From Rufibacter hautae (GTDB taxonomy: Bacteria; Bacteroidota; Bacteroidia; Cytophagales; Hymenobacteraceae): a stretch of DNA of 64,000 nt. How positions within the stretch are numbered: position 1 is the first letter of the stretch; every line of letters begins with the position of its first letter. Of the stretch, positions 27,293-36,072 are shown piece after piece. The notes beneath the pieces are model-generated. The model made no database searches and had not been told where the DNA came from. It saw only the letters and a program-made list of their open reading frames with translations. The translations under genes and the position numbers were made by a program. The stretch is taken from assembly GCF_008271695.1 (NCBI RefSeq), contig NZ_VKKY01000002.1:744001-808000 (forward strand), read 5' to 3'.

Positions 27293-28426
27293 GTGCAGCA
27301 AACGCAACCTCCTAAAATACGAGTTCTAATTGGGGATTCATCCGTCCGCTCAAGATTGGTGCTTTCCGGCATGATTGATGCCGAGCCCCGGTTGGAGGTG
27401 GTAGATACTGCCCGTTCGCAGGAGGAGTTGCTGCACAAAGCCTTTACGTATAAACCTGACCTCATTGTAGCCCATTATGGGTTAACCATGAGCGGAAGAG
27501 TGCCTTTCTTCAAACCTGTTTATGGGGAGAAGTTCTCGCTGCTTCTCATGGTTTCCCAGCAACTAGCCGAGCAGACCTATACCTTGTCTACTAGTCTTGA
27601 CATCAACGGAAAACAGGTGAAGGCCTCAGAGGCAAATCAGTTAGCAAGGAGGGAGGCAGCCAAGGAAGGGCTAATGGCCAAACTTCGTGAGCTGTTGGGA
27701 GAGAACTTCATCAGTTCTACCACGGCAGCACCTTCTAAATGGAAAGAGGCCGTGGAGGTGAAGCAAATGAATAACCGGGTATTGGTGAAGATGCCTCAAC
27801 CCGCCGAACCGCCACTCTCCATGGTGGTGATTGGCGCCTCTACCGGTGGATCTGCAGCCATTGAGTACCTGATCAAAGACCTGGACATACAGCAGCCCGC
27901 CGTGGTCTTGGTGGCCGTGCACATGCCGGAAAAATTCACCAGGCGCTTGGCCCGTAGGTTGCAGAGATTCACCCATTGGCGGGTAGAGGAAGGCTATGAA
28001 GGCATGCAGCTTTCGGCAGGCACGGTGGTGATTGCCCCGGGCGGCCAAAACATGCGGGTAAAAAGCAAGTCTTTAGTTCCCAACCAGTATTTTCTTGCGT
28101 TAGAGCCTTCTGCCGCCATGGACTCACCATCCGTGGACATATTAATGTATTCTGCTGCGCAGAGTGCCCAGGCACAGGTGTTGGGAATCATCATGACCGG
28201 AATGGGGCAGGACGGTACTCTGGGCGCCAGAGAGATCAAAAACATGGGCGGTATGGTGATTGCCCAAAACGAAGAAACCTCCACCATTTTCGGGATGGCC
28301 AAATCGGCGATTGAAAGTGGGGTGGTCAGTGGAGTTTTCCCCTTAGGGCAGATAAATTCCATCATCAGCCGGTTTGTCGCGAACCGTAGTATGAGCCACG
28401 TGCTCCAACAGAAATTGGTAGGATGA
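27293..28426 (+). CDS. cheB: CheB methylesterase with degenerate receiver domain
   Basis: A 377-residue protein with a GTG start. The C-terminal methylesterase domain is intact: catalytic Ser in IGASTGGSAAIEYL near 181-190, His in AVHMPEKFTRRLARRL near 210, and Asp in IIMTGMGQDGTLGA near 305. The N-terminal receiver keeps its fold (IRVLIGDSSVRSRLVLSGMI) but has lost one residue of the acidic pair (GD rather than DD). His stands where the phosphorylated Asp is expected (DLIVAHYGL). It is probably not controlled by phosphorylation. It overlaps cheA by four bases. Confidence 0.88.
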   Translation: MQQTQPPKIRVLIGDSSVRSRLVLSGMIDAEPRLEVVDTARSQEELLHKAFTYKPDLIVAHYGLTMSGRVPFFKPVYGEKFSLLLMVSQQLAEQTYTLSTSLDINGKQVKASEANQLARREAAKEGLMAKLRELLGENFISSTTAAPSKWKEAVEVKQMNNRVLVKMPQPAEPPLSMVVIGASTGGSAAIEYLIKDLDIQQPAVVLVAVHMPEKFTRRLARRLQRFTHWRVEEGYEGMQLSAGTVVIAPGGQNMRVKSKSLVPNQYFLALEPSAAMDSPSVDILMYSAAQSAQAQVLGIIMTGMGQDGTLGAREIKNMGGMVIAQNEETSTIFGMAKSAIESGVVSGVFPLGQINSIISRFVANRSMSHVLQQKLVG

Positions 28427-30054
28427 AGTCGAGAGATCAGGAATATAAAGAGATATTTATAGCCGAGGCTCTCGAGTATTATGATGCGCTTAACCGGCAC
28501 ATCAGTGATCTGGAGAAAAGCCCCGAAGACGAACAATTACTGGCAGAGGTATTCAGGTTACTGCATAACCTCAAGGCCAACGCCAAAGCCATCGGCTACG
28601 AAACCATTGCAGACATCTCCCATAAAATGGAGACCGCTTTTGGGCTCATTCGTAACAAAGAGCTGAGTTTCAGTGACGAGGTGGTGACCGTTCTTTTTGA
28701 TGGGATTGACCTGTTGGGGGAGATGATCACCAATATTGATGGTACCAAGGAAGTGGAGCCAAGCCCTGCTTTGCTCCGGAACCTGGACATCATCATTAAT
28801 TCGCAGGGAGAGAATACGTCTGAGCTGTCAAAGGTTCAGAAATACTATACCTCTAAAAACCTTTCGCTCTCAGACTTGATCTATATTCAGATCAAGAAGC
28901 TGGATCACCTGTTGAACCTGGTGGGTGAGTTGATCATTGACCGGGACCGGATCTTTTCCATTAGCAAGGAACTGGACCACGATGACCTCAAAAGCGTAAG
29001 CGCGCACCTGTACCGCATTACCGAGGAACTGCAGTACAGTGTCATGGATGCCCGCCTGGTAAACGTGGGCTCTTTGTTCAACAAGTTTCCGCGCATTGTG
29101 CGCGACATTGCCGTAGCCGAGAAGAAAGAGATCAACCTGGAGATTTCAGGGTCTGACATTCAGATAGACCGGAACATCCTGCAGATCATCACCGATTCGC
29201 TTTTGCACTTGATGCGGAACGCCATATCGCACGGGATAGAAAAGGCCGAGATTAGGAAAAAGAGCAAGAAAACGCCTCAGGGCAACGTTACGCTCTCAGC
29301 GCAGAATGACCGTGATACAGTTATTTTGAAACTGACCGATGACGGAAAAGGCATTGACCAGCAGGAGGTTAGGCGCGCCATTGTGCAGCGGGGCTTCCTG
29401 TCTGCAGATGCCGCCGAGGACCTGCGGGATACCGAAGTACTCTCGTACCTTTTTGAGCCGGGTTTCTCCCTGGCGAAGGAAGTGACAGAAGTTTCTGGCC
29501 GGGGGGTAGGGTTGGACGTGGTGAAAAACGCCATCGACTCCATTGGCGGCAGAATCAAGGTGGACTCCAAGAAAGGGGAAGGAACTACCTTCACCCTGTT
29601 TTTGCCAACGTCCATTGCGGTGAAAGGCGCGTTGCTGTGCCAGGTAGAGGAGAATTTCTACGCCATCCCGCTGATGCACACAGACTCTGTGGTGGCCTTG
29701 CCTACGAGCGAGCTGCATGAAGTGGGAGAGTTATTGGTGGCAGACATCAACGGGGAGACCATTACCATCGTCTCGCTGCGGGAACTGTTCAACACCGACA
29801 TCAACGCGTACAGCGTAAAGAAAAATGATTTGGATGGTGATTCGCAGAACATCATCATTGTGACGTACAACAACCGTAAGCTGGGCCTGATCGTGGACAA
29901 GCTGCTGCGGCAGCAGGATATTGTGATCAAGGCTTTAAGTAAACCGGTGAATACGATTGAGATTTACGCGGGGGTAACCCTTCTGGGATCGGGCAAGGTG
30001 TGCCTGGTACTGGATGTGGCCGCCATTACCCGCTACTTTATTGCCAGGAGGTAA
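28423..30054 (+). CDS. cheA: CheA histidine kinase
   Basis: A 543-residue kinase. The N-terminal HPt domain has the phosphorylated His in FRLLHNLKANAKAIGY near residue 48. A dimerisation region around 150-190 (LDHLLNLVGELIIDRDRI) comes next. The ATPase domain follows with an N box (LLHLMRNAISHGIE, near 266), LTDDGKGID and GRGVGLDVVKNAI. A CheW-like P5 domain runs from about 400 to the end. The protein is short because the CheY/CheB-binding P2 domain is absent or minimal, so phosphotransfer would rely on direct docking. The start overlaps the cheB stop (ATGA). Confidence 0.93.
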   Translation: MKSRDQEYKEIFIAEALEYYDALNRHISDLEKSPEDEQLLAEVFRLLHNLKANAKAIGYETIADISHKMETAFGLIRNKELSFSDEVVTVLFDGIDLLGEMITNIDGTKEVEPSPALLRNLDIIINSQGENTSELSKVQKYYTSKNLSLSDLIYIQIKKLDHLLNLVGELIIDRDRIFSISKELDHDDLKSVSAHLYRITEELQYSVMDARLVNVGSLFNKFPRIVRDIAVAEKKEINLEISGSDIQIDRNILQIITDSLLHLMRNAISHGIEKAEIRKKSKKTPQGNVTLSAQNDRDTVILKLTDDGKGIDQQEVRRAIVQRGFLSADAAEDLRDTEVLSYLFEPGFSLAKEVTEVSGRGVGLDVVKNAIDSIGGRIKVDSKKGEGTTFTLFLPTSIAVKGALLCQVEENFYAIPLMHTDSVVALPTSELHEVGELLVADINGETITIVSLRELFNTDINAYSVKKNDLDGDSQNIIIVTYNNRKLGLIVDKLLRQQDIVIKALSKPVNTIEIYAGVTLLGSGKVCLVLDVAAITRYFIARR

Positions 30055-30089
30055 CAGCCAAGGGGTAACAACATTTTATAGCCTGATTC

Positions 30090-30713
30090 ATGGAGCTTCA
30101 AGTAAATGAACTAGAGCGGGATATTATCAAAGAAATCCTGAACATAGGACTAGCCAGGGCGGCGGATTCTTTTGCGGTGATCGCGAAAGACCGGGTTTTG
30201 CTCAAAGTGCCAGACCTGCAGTTGATGGAGGCAGAAGAGCTTCTGAAGATTGTACGGGCCTATGAGAACTCGCATACCATCATTCAGTCAGATATCAAAG
30301 GGGAGCTCAACGGCTCTACCCTCATGCTGTTCTCTGAGCTGCACGTGGAGCAACTCTCCCGGGTGTGCCTGGGCGTGACCGTAAAAGGAAACGAGCCGCT
30401 CACCGAGATGCAGGAATCTTTGCTCCTGGAGGTGAGTAACATCATTACCGGGGCGTTGGTAACCCAGCTGGCCAACATCCTCAAGTCCAACATTTACGGC
30501 TCGCCGCCCGTGGCCCCTAAGCATGACATTGCGGAGTCTCTGAAAGGCATCTTCACCGATCATCCTTTGTTCCAGCCGCTGGTGTTCACCGTGATCACCC
30601 AGTTCACAAACAATACCCAGATGGTGGAACTGCCGTTGCTCCTGTTCTTTGATACCAACACCTTTATCAAGATCCTGGAGATCATCCGGTCCTATAACTT
30701 CCTCACGAAGTAG
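30090..30713 (+). CDS. cheC: CheC-like CheY-P phosphatase
   Basis: A 207-residue protein of the CheC/CheX/FliY phosphatase family. Two active-site-like motifs (E-x2-N) are visible: IIKEILNIGLARAADSFA near residues 14-30 and LLLEVSNIITGALVTQLANIL near 112-132. It should dephosphorylate CheY-P, complementing the single intact receiver in this operon. It ends the cluster; a strong terminator follows 20 bp downstream. Confidence 0.85.
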   Translation: MELQVNELERDIIKEILNIGLARAADSFAVIAKDRVLLKVPDLQLMEAEELLKIVRAYENSHTIIQSDIKGELNGSTLMLFSELHVEQLSRVCLGVTVKGNEPLTEMQESLLLEVSNIITGALVTQLANILKSNIYGSPPVAPKHDIAESLKGIFTDHPLFQPLVFTVITQFTNNTQMVELPLLLFFDTNTFIKILEIIRSYNFLTK

Positions 30714-30734
30714 CCCATCTCTTCTTTTTCTCCG

Positions 30735-30769
30735 AAGCGAATGAGCCGCCCCGTGCGGCTCATTCGCTT
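30735..30769 (+). terminator. Intrinsic terminator of the chemosensory operon
   Basis: A 15-bp perfect stem (AAGCGAATGAGCCGC at 30735-30749 with its complement at 30755-30769) around a CCCGT loop, just after cheC. Confidence 0.8.
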
Positions 30770-30789
30770 ATACAAAGGGCTTTAAACCT

Positions 30790-30825
30790 GTTTTGAGGCT
30801 GTTTTTAAGAAAAACGCTCCAAAAC
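30790..30825. repeat. 36-bp dispersed palindrome, copy 6
   Basis: Begins GTTTTGAGGCTG and ends GCTCCAAAAC, with TTTTTAAGAAAAA at the centre. It lies upstream of the speDE promoter region. Confidence 0.7.
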
Positions 30826-30908
30826 GGATACGCCAAGGACCTTTTCAATCCAGTATCTTTTTTGTTGTTTTGCGCGTCTGAACGAATAACAGACTTAGAT
30901 AATTGCTT

Positions 30909-32192
30909 ATGGATGCTTTAGGAAGACATATTCTGGTGGAGTTTTACAACTGCTCACCGGAGTTGATGAATGATGTGGTGCACATTGAAAACAGCATGGT
31001 GGCGGCCGCCGAAACCGCCGGGGCCACGGTCATCAACAGCACGTTCCACCACTTTTCTCCCTATGGCGTCTCCGGGGTGGTAGTAATCCAGGAAAGTCAC
31101 CTGGCCATCCATACCTGGCCCGAATACGGCTACGCCGCCGTGGACCTTTTCACCTGCGGCGATTCCGTGGATCCCTGGGTTTCCTATAATTACTTGATTG
31201 AAGCCTTTGAAGCCAGCCACGGCTCCTCCATGGAATGCCTCCGAGGTCAGCAAAGCCTGCTCAAACGCACCGACTTCAACGTGGAGGCCCGCGACTCCGG
31301 CCAGCCGGTGGCTTCCATTCCGCGCATCACCCGCGATGTCTGGTTCACCGAGCGTGACGAGAACATTGCCTTGTCTTTAAAGCATTCCGGCACCCAACTC
31401 TATAAGAAACAGTCGCCTTACCAGAAAGTGGAGGTGTTTGAGACATTGGCTTACGGCAACATGCTTACCTTGGATGGTATGGTTATGTGTACCCAGAAAG
31501 ATGAGTACGTGTACCACGAGATGATCACCCACGTGCCGGTACTGAGCCACGGCAACGTGAAACGTGCCCTAGTGATTGGCGGCGGCGACGGTGGGACCGT
31601 CCGCGAGCTCCTGCGCCATGACAGCATTGAAGAGGTGGTATTGGTGGAGATTGACGAACTGGTGATTGAGGCCTGCAAACTGCACTTACCTGAAACGGCC
31701 AGCGCTTTTGGACACCCACGTTTAAAACTGCTGGTGGAAGACGGCATCAAATACATCCAGGACTGCGCCGATGCTGCCTTTGACCTCATCATTGTAGACT
31801 CCGCAGACCCGGTGGGTCCGGGGGAGGGGCTTTTCACCGCCGAGTTTTACGGCCAGGTATACCGTTGCCTGACCTCGGAGGGCGTGATGATCACCCAAAG
31901 CGAGTCTCCTCGGTTCAATACGGAAGTATTTGTGGAGATCTATGATACCTACAAAGGCATCTTCGGGCAAGACAATGTGCACTGCTACCTGGCGGCCATT
32001 CCTACGTACCCAACTGGTACCTGGAGTTTCTCCTTCAGTTCCAAGGGCAGCGTGCATCCCAAGCGATTCAACCCGGAAGTTGCGGCATCGTTTTCCAGAG
32101 AACAGGGGCTGCGCTATTACAATGAAGACATCCATGTGGCGGCTTTCGCCTTGCCTAATTTCGTAAAAGATTTACTATCCTCTAAAGCCTAG
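30909..32192 (+). CDS. SpeD-SpeE fusion: S-adenosylmethionine decarboxylase/spermidine synthase
   Basis: A 427-residue bifunctional protein. Residues 1-125 are a class 1b AdoMet decarboxylase; the autocleavage Glu-Ser that forms the pyruvoyl group lies in [21 protein letters not shown] near 60, with the catalytic Cys in FTCGD. Residues 140-427 are spermidine synthase with [20 protein letters not shown], the SAM-binding-like [13 protein letters not shown] and [15 protein letters not shown]. Together they make decarboxylated AdoMet and transfer its aminopropyl group to putrescine. ATG at 30909 is preferred to an upstream TTG. The agmatinase-like gene follows after 4 bp. Confidence 0.92.
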   Translation: MDALGRHILVEFYNCSPELMNDVVHIENSMVAAAETAGATVINSTFHHFSPYGVSGVVVIQESHLAIHTWPEYGYAAVDLFTCGDSVDPWVSYNYLIEAFEASHGSSMECLRGQQSLLKRTDFNVEARDSGQPVASIPRITRDVWFTERDENIALSLKHSGTQLYKKQSPYQKVEVFETLAYGNMLTLDGMVMCTQKDEYVYHEMITHVPVLSHGNVKRALVIGGGDGGTVRELLRHDSIEEVVLVEIDELVIEACKLHLPETASAFGHPRLKLLVEDGIKYIQDCADAAFDLIIVDSADPVGPGEGLFTAEFYGQVYRCLTSEGVMITQSESPRFNTEVFVEIYDTYKGIFGQDNVHCYLAAIPTYPTGTWSFSFSSKGSVHPKRFNPEVAASFSREQGLRYYNEDIHVAAFALPNFVKDLLSSKA

Positions 32193-32196
32193 TACT

Positions 32197-33288
32197 ATGA
32201 GCATGAACATGCCCACCATGTGTGATTCCAAACACAAGAAGATTTCCACTTTTGACCAGAATGGCGTAGGGGAAGTTGGCAGCGGCCTTTTCGGGCTTCC
32301 TTTTACCGAAGAAGAGTCTGAGGTAGTGATTTTCCCCATTCCGTGGGAAGTGACGGTTTCTTACAATGCCGGCACCGCCGAAGGTCCGGCCGCCGTACGC
32401 GATGCCTCTCCGCAATTGGACCTGTTTGACCACGAGTTACCCAACGCCTGGCACCTGGGCATCCATATGCCGGCCGTGCCCGAGGACTGGGCGCAGGAAA
32501 GCCAGCGCCTTCGGGAGAAGACCGAAGCCTACATTGAGTTCCTGGAAAACGGCAGCAAAGGCGATGCCTCGGTGCATGAAGCCACTATTGCAGAGGTGAA
32601 CCGCCGCGGCGAGGACCTGTTGCAGTGGTCTAAAAAAGAAACCCTGGCCCTACTGGAAAAAGGCAAACTGGTAGGCGTTTTGGGCGGCGATCATAGTACG
32701 CCGTTGGGTTTTATGCACGCTTTAGCCGAAAAGCACGAAGAGTACGGCATCCTGCAGGTAGATGCCCACGCGGATCTGCGCGATGCCTACGAGGGATTCA
32801 CCTACTCGCACGCCTCCATCATGTTTAATGCCCTGAAACTTCCCCAGGTGAAAAAACTGGTGCAGGTGGGTATCAGGGACCTTTGCCAAGCAGAGGCAGA
32901 ACTGGTGGACCAGTCCAACGGACGCATCACCACGTTCTATGACAGCAAGATCAAGAACAAGATGTACGAGGGCAACTCTTGGCGCAAGCAGTGCAAGAAG
33001 ATCATCGCGCAGCTGCCGCAGAAAGTGTACATCAGCTTTGACATTGACGGACTGGACCCTAAGCTGTGCCCCGGCACCGGCACCCCGGTACCCGGCGGGT
33101 TTGAGTTTGAAGAAGCGGTCTACCTGATCAAGGCCCTGGTGAAATCCGGGAGGGAGATCATCGGGTTTGATCTTTGCGAAGTGGCTCCTGGTGAAAGCGA
33201 GTGGAACGGGAACGTTGGGGCCCGCCTGCTCTACAAACTCTGCAACTGGATGGCCGTATCTCAGAAAAGATTAGAAGCTTCTTTATAA
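32197..33288 (+). CDS. speB: Agmatinase/arginase family ureohydrolase
   Basis: A 363-residue binuclear manganese ureohydrolase. Metal-binding motifs are complete: LGGDHSTPLG near 166, QVDAHADLRDAYEGFTYSHAS near 187 and ISFDIDGLDPKLCPGTGTPVPGG near 281. The protein is longer than typical agmatinases because of an insert around residues 90-150. Position directly after speDE supports agmatine to putrescine conversion, supplying the fusion enzyme. Arginase or another guanidino substrate remains possible. Confidence 0.85.
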   Translation: MSMNMPTMCDSKHKKISTFDQNGVGEVGSGLFGLPFTEEESEVVIFPIPWEVTVSYNAGTAEGPAAVRDASPQLDLFDHELPNAWHLGIHMPAVPEDWAQESQRLREKTEAYIEFLENGSKGDASVHEATIAEVNRRGEDLLQWSKKETLALLEKGKLVGVLGGDHSTPLGFMHALAEKHEEYGILQVDAHADLRDAYEGFTYSHASIMFNALKLPQVKKLVQVGIRDLCQAEAELVDQSNGRITTFYDSKIKNKMYEGNSWRKQCKKIIAQLPQKVYISFDIDGLDPKLCPGTGTPVPGGFEFEEAVYLIKALVKSGREIIGFDLCEVAPGESEWNGNVGARLLYKLCNWMAVSQKRLEASL

Positions 33289-33304
33289 CGAACCACCTAA
33301 AACT

Positions 33305-33637
33305 ATGGGATTTATCCTCAAGATTATCATCACTGGCATTGTGGCCTTGGTGCTGGCCCAGTTTTTCCCGGGCGTGACCATTGACGGTATCACCAGTGCC
33401 ATTCTGCTGGCCCTGGTGCTGGCTATTCTGAACGCGGTAGTACGCCCGATCCTGGTATTCCTCACCATACCCATCACCTTCATGACGCTGGGGCTGTTCC
33501 TGCTGGTGATCAACGCCATCATCCTTTACCTGGCAGATTACCTGCTCACCGGGTTTGATATCAACGGCATCATTACGGCTATTCTATTTAGTTTGGTCTT
33601 GTCCATCATCACCGCCATCATAGACGCCATCTTGTAG
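33305..33637 (+). CDS. Phage-holin-4-2/YvlD family small membrane protein
   Basis: A 110-residue protein with four hydrophobic helices. The family pattern is GVTIDGITSAILLALVLAILNAVVRPIL, LTIPITFMTLGLFLLVINAIILYLADYLLTGF and a final helix. Despite the family name this is a housekeeping membrane protein in many bacteria and no phage genes surround it. It lies 16 bp after speB and may be co-transcribed. Function unknown. Confidence 0.85.
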   Translation: MGFILKIIITGIVALVLAQFFPGVTIDGITSAILLALVLAILNAVVRPILVFLTIPITFMTLGLFLLVINAIILYLADYLLTGFDINGIITAILFSLVLSIITAIIDAIL

Positions 33638-33665
33638 GCAGCATCCTTTTTGCTAATCATTTTAG

Positions 33666-33690
33666 ATAGCCCGGGAGTTTTCCGGGCTAT
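33666..33690 (+). terminator. Intrinsic terminator
   Basis: Stem ATAGCCCGG...CCGGGCTAT followed by a T-rich stretch (TTCTATTTAT). It ends the speDE-speB-membrane protein unit. Confidence 0.8.
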
Positions 33691-33727
33691 TTCTATTTAT
33701 TGACCTGGCGGCCGAAGGAAAAGAGGG

Positions 33728-33763
33728 GTTTTTGCCTTATTTTTGTCAAAACAGTTAGAAAAT
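33728..33763. repeat. 36-bp dispersed palindrome, copy 7, at the recQ start
   Basis: Begins GTTTTTGCCT and ends TTAGAAAAT, whose last bases are part of the recQ ATG. It includes TATTTTTG (33738-33745), which matches the Bacteroidota -7 element TAnnTTTG but lies only 16 bp before the start codon. Confidence 0.55.
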
Positions 33764-35894
33764 GGGAGTAAGGGAAGCACGGGAGGTTCTGAAGCAGTAT
33801 TTTGGCTACGATCAGTTCAGACCGGGACAAGAGGATATCATCACCAACGTACTGGAGAAGCGGGACACGGTAGTACTCATGCCAACGGGCGGGGGGAAAT
33901 CGGTGTGCTACCAGGTACCGGGGCTGGTCATGCCTGGTCTCTCCGTGGTAGTGTCTCCACTTATCGCCTTAATGAAAGACCAGGTAGAGGCGCTGCTAGG
34001 CAATGGCGTGAATGCCGGTTACCTGAACAGCTCTCAATCCGCCAAAGAACAGCAGCTTATTGAACAGCAGTGCTTCGATGGTCGCATGCAAATGCTTTAT
34101 GTCTCCCCGGAGAAACTCCTTTCCGCAGGTTTCTTTTCTTTTCTGAAGCGGCTACAGATCAACCTGTTTGCTATTGACGAGGCGCACTGTATCTCGGCGT
34201 GGGGCCATGATTTCCGGCCGGAGTACCTGCAGCTGAAGAACCTGAAACTGCAGTTCCCCGAGGTGCCCATCATCGCCCTCACCGCCACGGCAGACCGCTT
34301 GACGCAGCGCGACATCCTTACGCAGCTGTATTTGCAGGACCCAAAGGTTTTCATTTCGTCCTTTGACCGGCCCAACATCTACCTGCAGGTGCAGCCGGGC
34401 CAGAAACGCATGGAAGGTATCCTTGATTTTCTGGAGGAGCGGCCTTTCCAACCGGGTATTATTTATTGCCTCAGCCGGAAAGCCACTGAGTCTCTGGCTG
34501 CCAAACTGAAGGAGAAAGGCTACAACGCCGACTACTACCACGCCGGTCTCTCGGCTAGGGACCGCGAAAATGTGCAGGAGAAATTCCTGCAGGACAACAT
34601 TCAGATCATGTGCGCCACCATCGCCTTCGGGATGGGTATTGACAAGTCCAATGTGCGTTGGGTCATTCATTACAACCTGCCCAAGAACCTGGAAAGCTAC
34701 TACCAGGAGATAGGCCGCGGTGGCCGTGACGGTGCCCCCGCCGAAGCCTTGTTGTTTTACAGCTTGGCCGATGTTATGACGCTGCGAGATATTGTCACGA
34801 ATGGTGAGAGCAGCAAAGAGCAGGCTTTGTCGTTGGCCAAGCTGGACCGCATGCAGCAGTTCGCGGAAAGCACCAGTTGCCGGCGTAAAACCCTGATGCA
34901 CTACTTCGGGGAGGAGTATTCCAAAGACTGCGGCAACTGCGATATCTGTGATAACCCGCCTACTTCTTTCAACGGCACCGAACTGGCCCAAAAGATTCTA
35001 TCGGCGGTAGCCAGAACCAAAGAGACCGTGGCCTCGGCGCAAGTGGTGGATATTCTGCGCGGCTCCCGCAACCAGCTTACCTTGACCAGGGGCTATGACC
35101 AACTGAAAACCTTCGGGGCAGGGCGCGATGTGCCCTCGCAGGACTGGCAGCGCTACATCCACCAATTGATTAACCAAGGAATTCTGGAAGTGGCGTACGA
35201 TGAGCATGGCGCTTTGAAGCTGACCAATGCGAGCCAGGATGTTCTTTTTAAGGGCAAAAAAGTGGAACTGGTGAAATTCCAGGCACCGCTGCCCAAAGAA
35301 GAGAAAGAGAAGCGGCAGAAGAAATCAAGAAGTGGGGTGGAGACGGCTTTGTTTGAGCACCTGCGGCAACTCCGGAAACAGTTGGCTAGCGAGCGCAACA
35401 TTCCGCCGTACGTGGTCTTCACAGATAATACTTTGCAGGAGATTGTGGAGCAACGGCCCACCAACCGTCCGGCTTTCCTGGCTATTTCCGGGGTGGCCCA
35501 AGCCAAGTACGAGCAGTACGGGGAGATTTTCATCAATGCCATCCTGAGTTTCCTAGCCCAACAAGCCGAGCAGCAACATGCCCGCATGAAAGGAACCACG
35601 CACCTGGTCACCTATGAACTCTTACGCCAGGGGAAAACCCCGGAACAGATTTCAGAGCAGCGGCAAGTGCAGATCAACACGGTGTATTCGCACTTAGCCA
35701 CGCTGTACCAACAGGGCTATGACGTGGATTTAAAGCCTTATTTATCTGACTGGGAATACAGCCGGGTAAAGGAAGCCATTCTGCAGACGAAACAAACGGC
35801 AGCCCTGAAGCCCATCTTTGAGTACCTGGAAGGCGAAATAGATTACCTGAAAATACGATTAGGAATAGGCCGGTTCAACAAAGAAAACAGCTGA
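33762..35894 (+). CDS. recQ: ATP-dependent DNA helicase RecQ
   Basis: A 710-residue 3'-5' helicase. Motif 0 is YFGYDQFRPGQEDII near residue 12-26, Walker A PTGGGKSVCYQVP near 44, DEAH-type box AIDEAHCISAWGHDFRPEY near 137, and motif VI QEIGRGGRDGAPAEALLFY near 318. The RQC zinc site shows CRRKTLMHYFGE and CGNCDICDNP near 370-395. An HRDC domain is visible at about 525-600. A C-terminal helix-turn-helix-like region with a tail extends the protein beyond E. coli RecQ. It probably acts in recombinational repair. Confidence 0.95.
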   Translation: MGVREAREVLKQYFGYDQFRPGQEDIITNVLEKRDTVVLMPTGGGKSVCYQVPGLVMPGLSVVVSPLIALMKDQVEALLGNGVNAGYLNSSQSAKEQQLIEQQCFDGRMQMLYVSPEKLLSAGFFSFLKRLQINLFAIDEAHCISAWGHDFRPEYLQLKNLKLQFPEVPIIALTATADRLTQRDILTQLYLQDPKVFISSFDRPNIYLQVQPGQKRMEGILDFLEERPFQPGIIYCLSRKATESLAAKLKEKGYNADYYHAGLSARDRENVQEKFLQDNIQIMCATIAFGMGIDKSNVRWVIHYNLPKNLESYYQEIGRGGRDGAPAEALLFYSLADVMTLRDIVTNGESSKEQALSLAKLDRMQQFAESTSCRRKTLMHYFGEEYSKDCGNCDICDNPPTSFNGTELAQKILSAVARTKETVASAQVVDILRGSRNQLTLTRGYDQLKTFGAGRDVPSQDWQRYIHQLINQGILEVAYDEHGALKLTNASQDVLFKGKKVELVKFQAPLPKEEKEKRQKKSRSGVETALFEHLRQLRKQLASERNIPPYVVFTDNTLQEIVEQRPTNRPAFLAISGVAQAKYEQYGEIFINAILSFLAQQAEQQHARMKGTTHLVTYELLRQGKTPEQISEQRQVQINTVYSHLATLYQQGYDVDLKPYLSDWEYSRVKEAILQTKQTAALKPIFEYLEGEIDYLKIRLGIGRFNKENS

Positions 35895-36001
35895 TGTAAG
35901 TCCGGCTTCTTGTTTGCTTATTGAAAGGAAATTCAATCCTGTATTCGGTAGGTTTTTCCAAAACTGGGCTATAAATAGCATTAGCAAATTACTATTAGAA
36001 T

Positions 36002-36044
36002 AAAAGAAGAAAGGCCCGGCTTATAGCCGGGCCTTTCTTCTTTT
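36002..36044. terminator. Bidirectional terminator between recQ and the subtilase gene
   Basis: A 19-bp perfect stem (AAAAGAAGAAAGGCCCGGC at 36002-36020 with its complement at 36026-36044) around a TTATA loop, with A and T runs at the ends. It serves both convergent genes. Confidence 0.88.
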
Positions 36045-36072
36045 GAGTACAGAGGTACTTACTATGAAAAAA

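Noticed and set aside
33305-33637. Evidence of a prophage from the holin-family protein
   Set aside because: The family is widespread in non-phage contexts and no phage structural, integrase or lysis genes are nearby.
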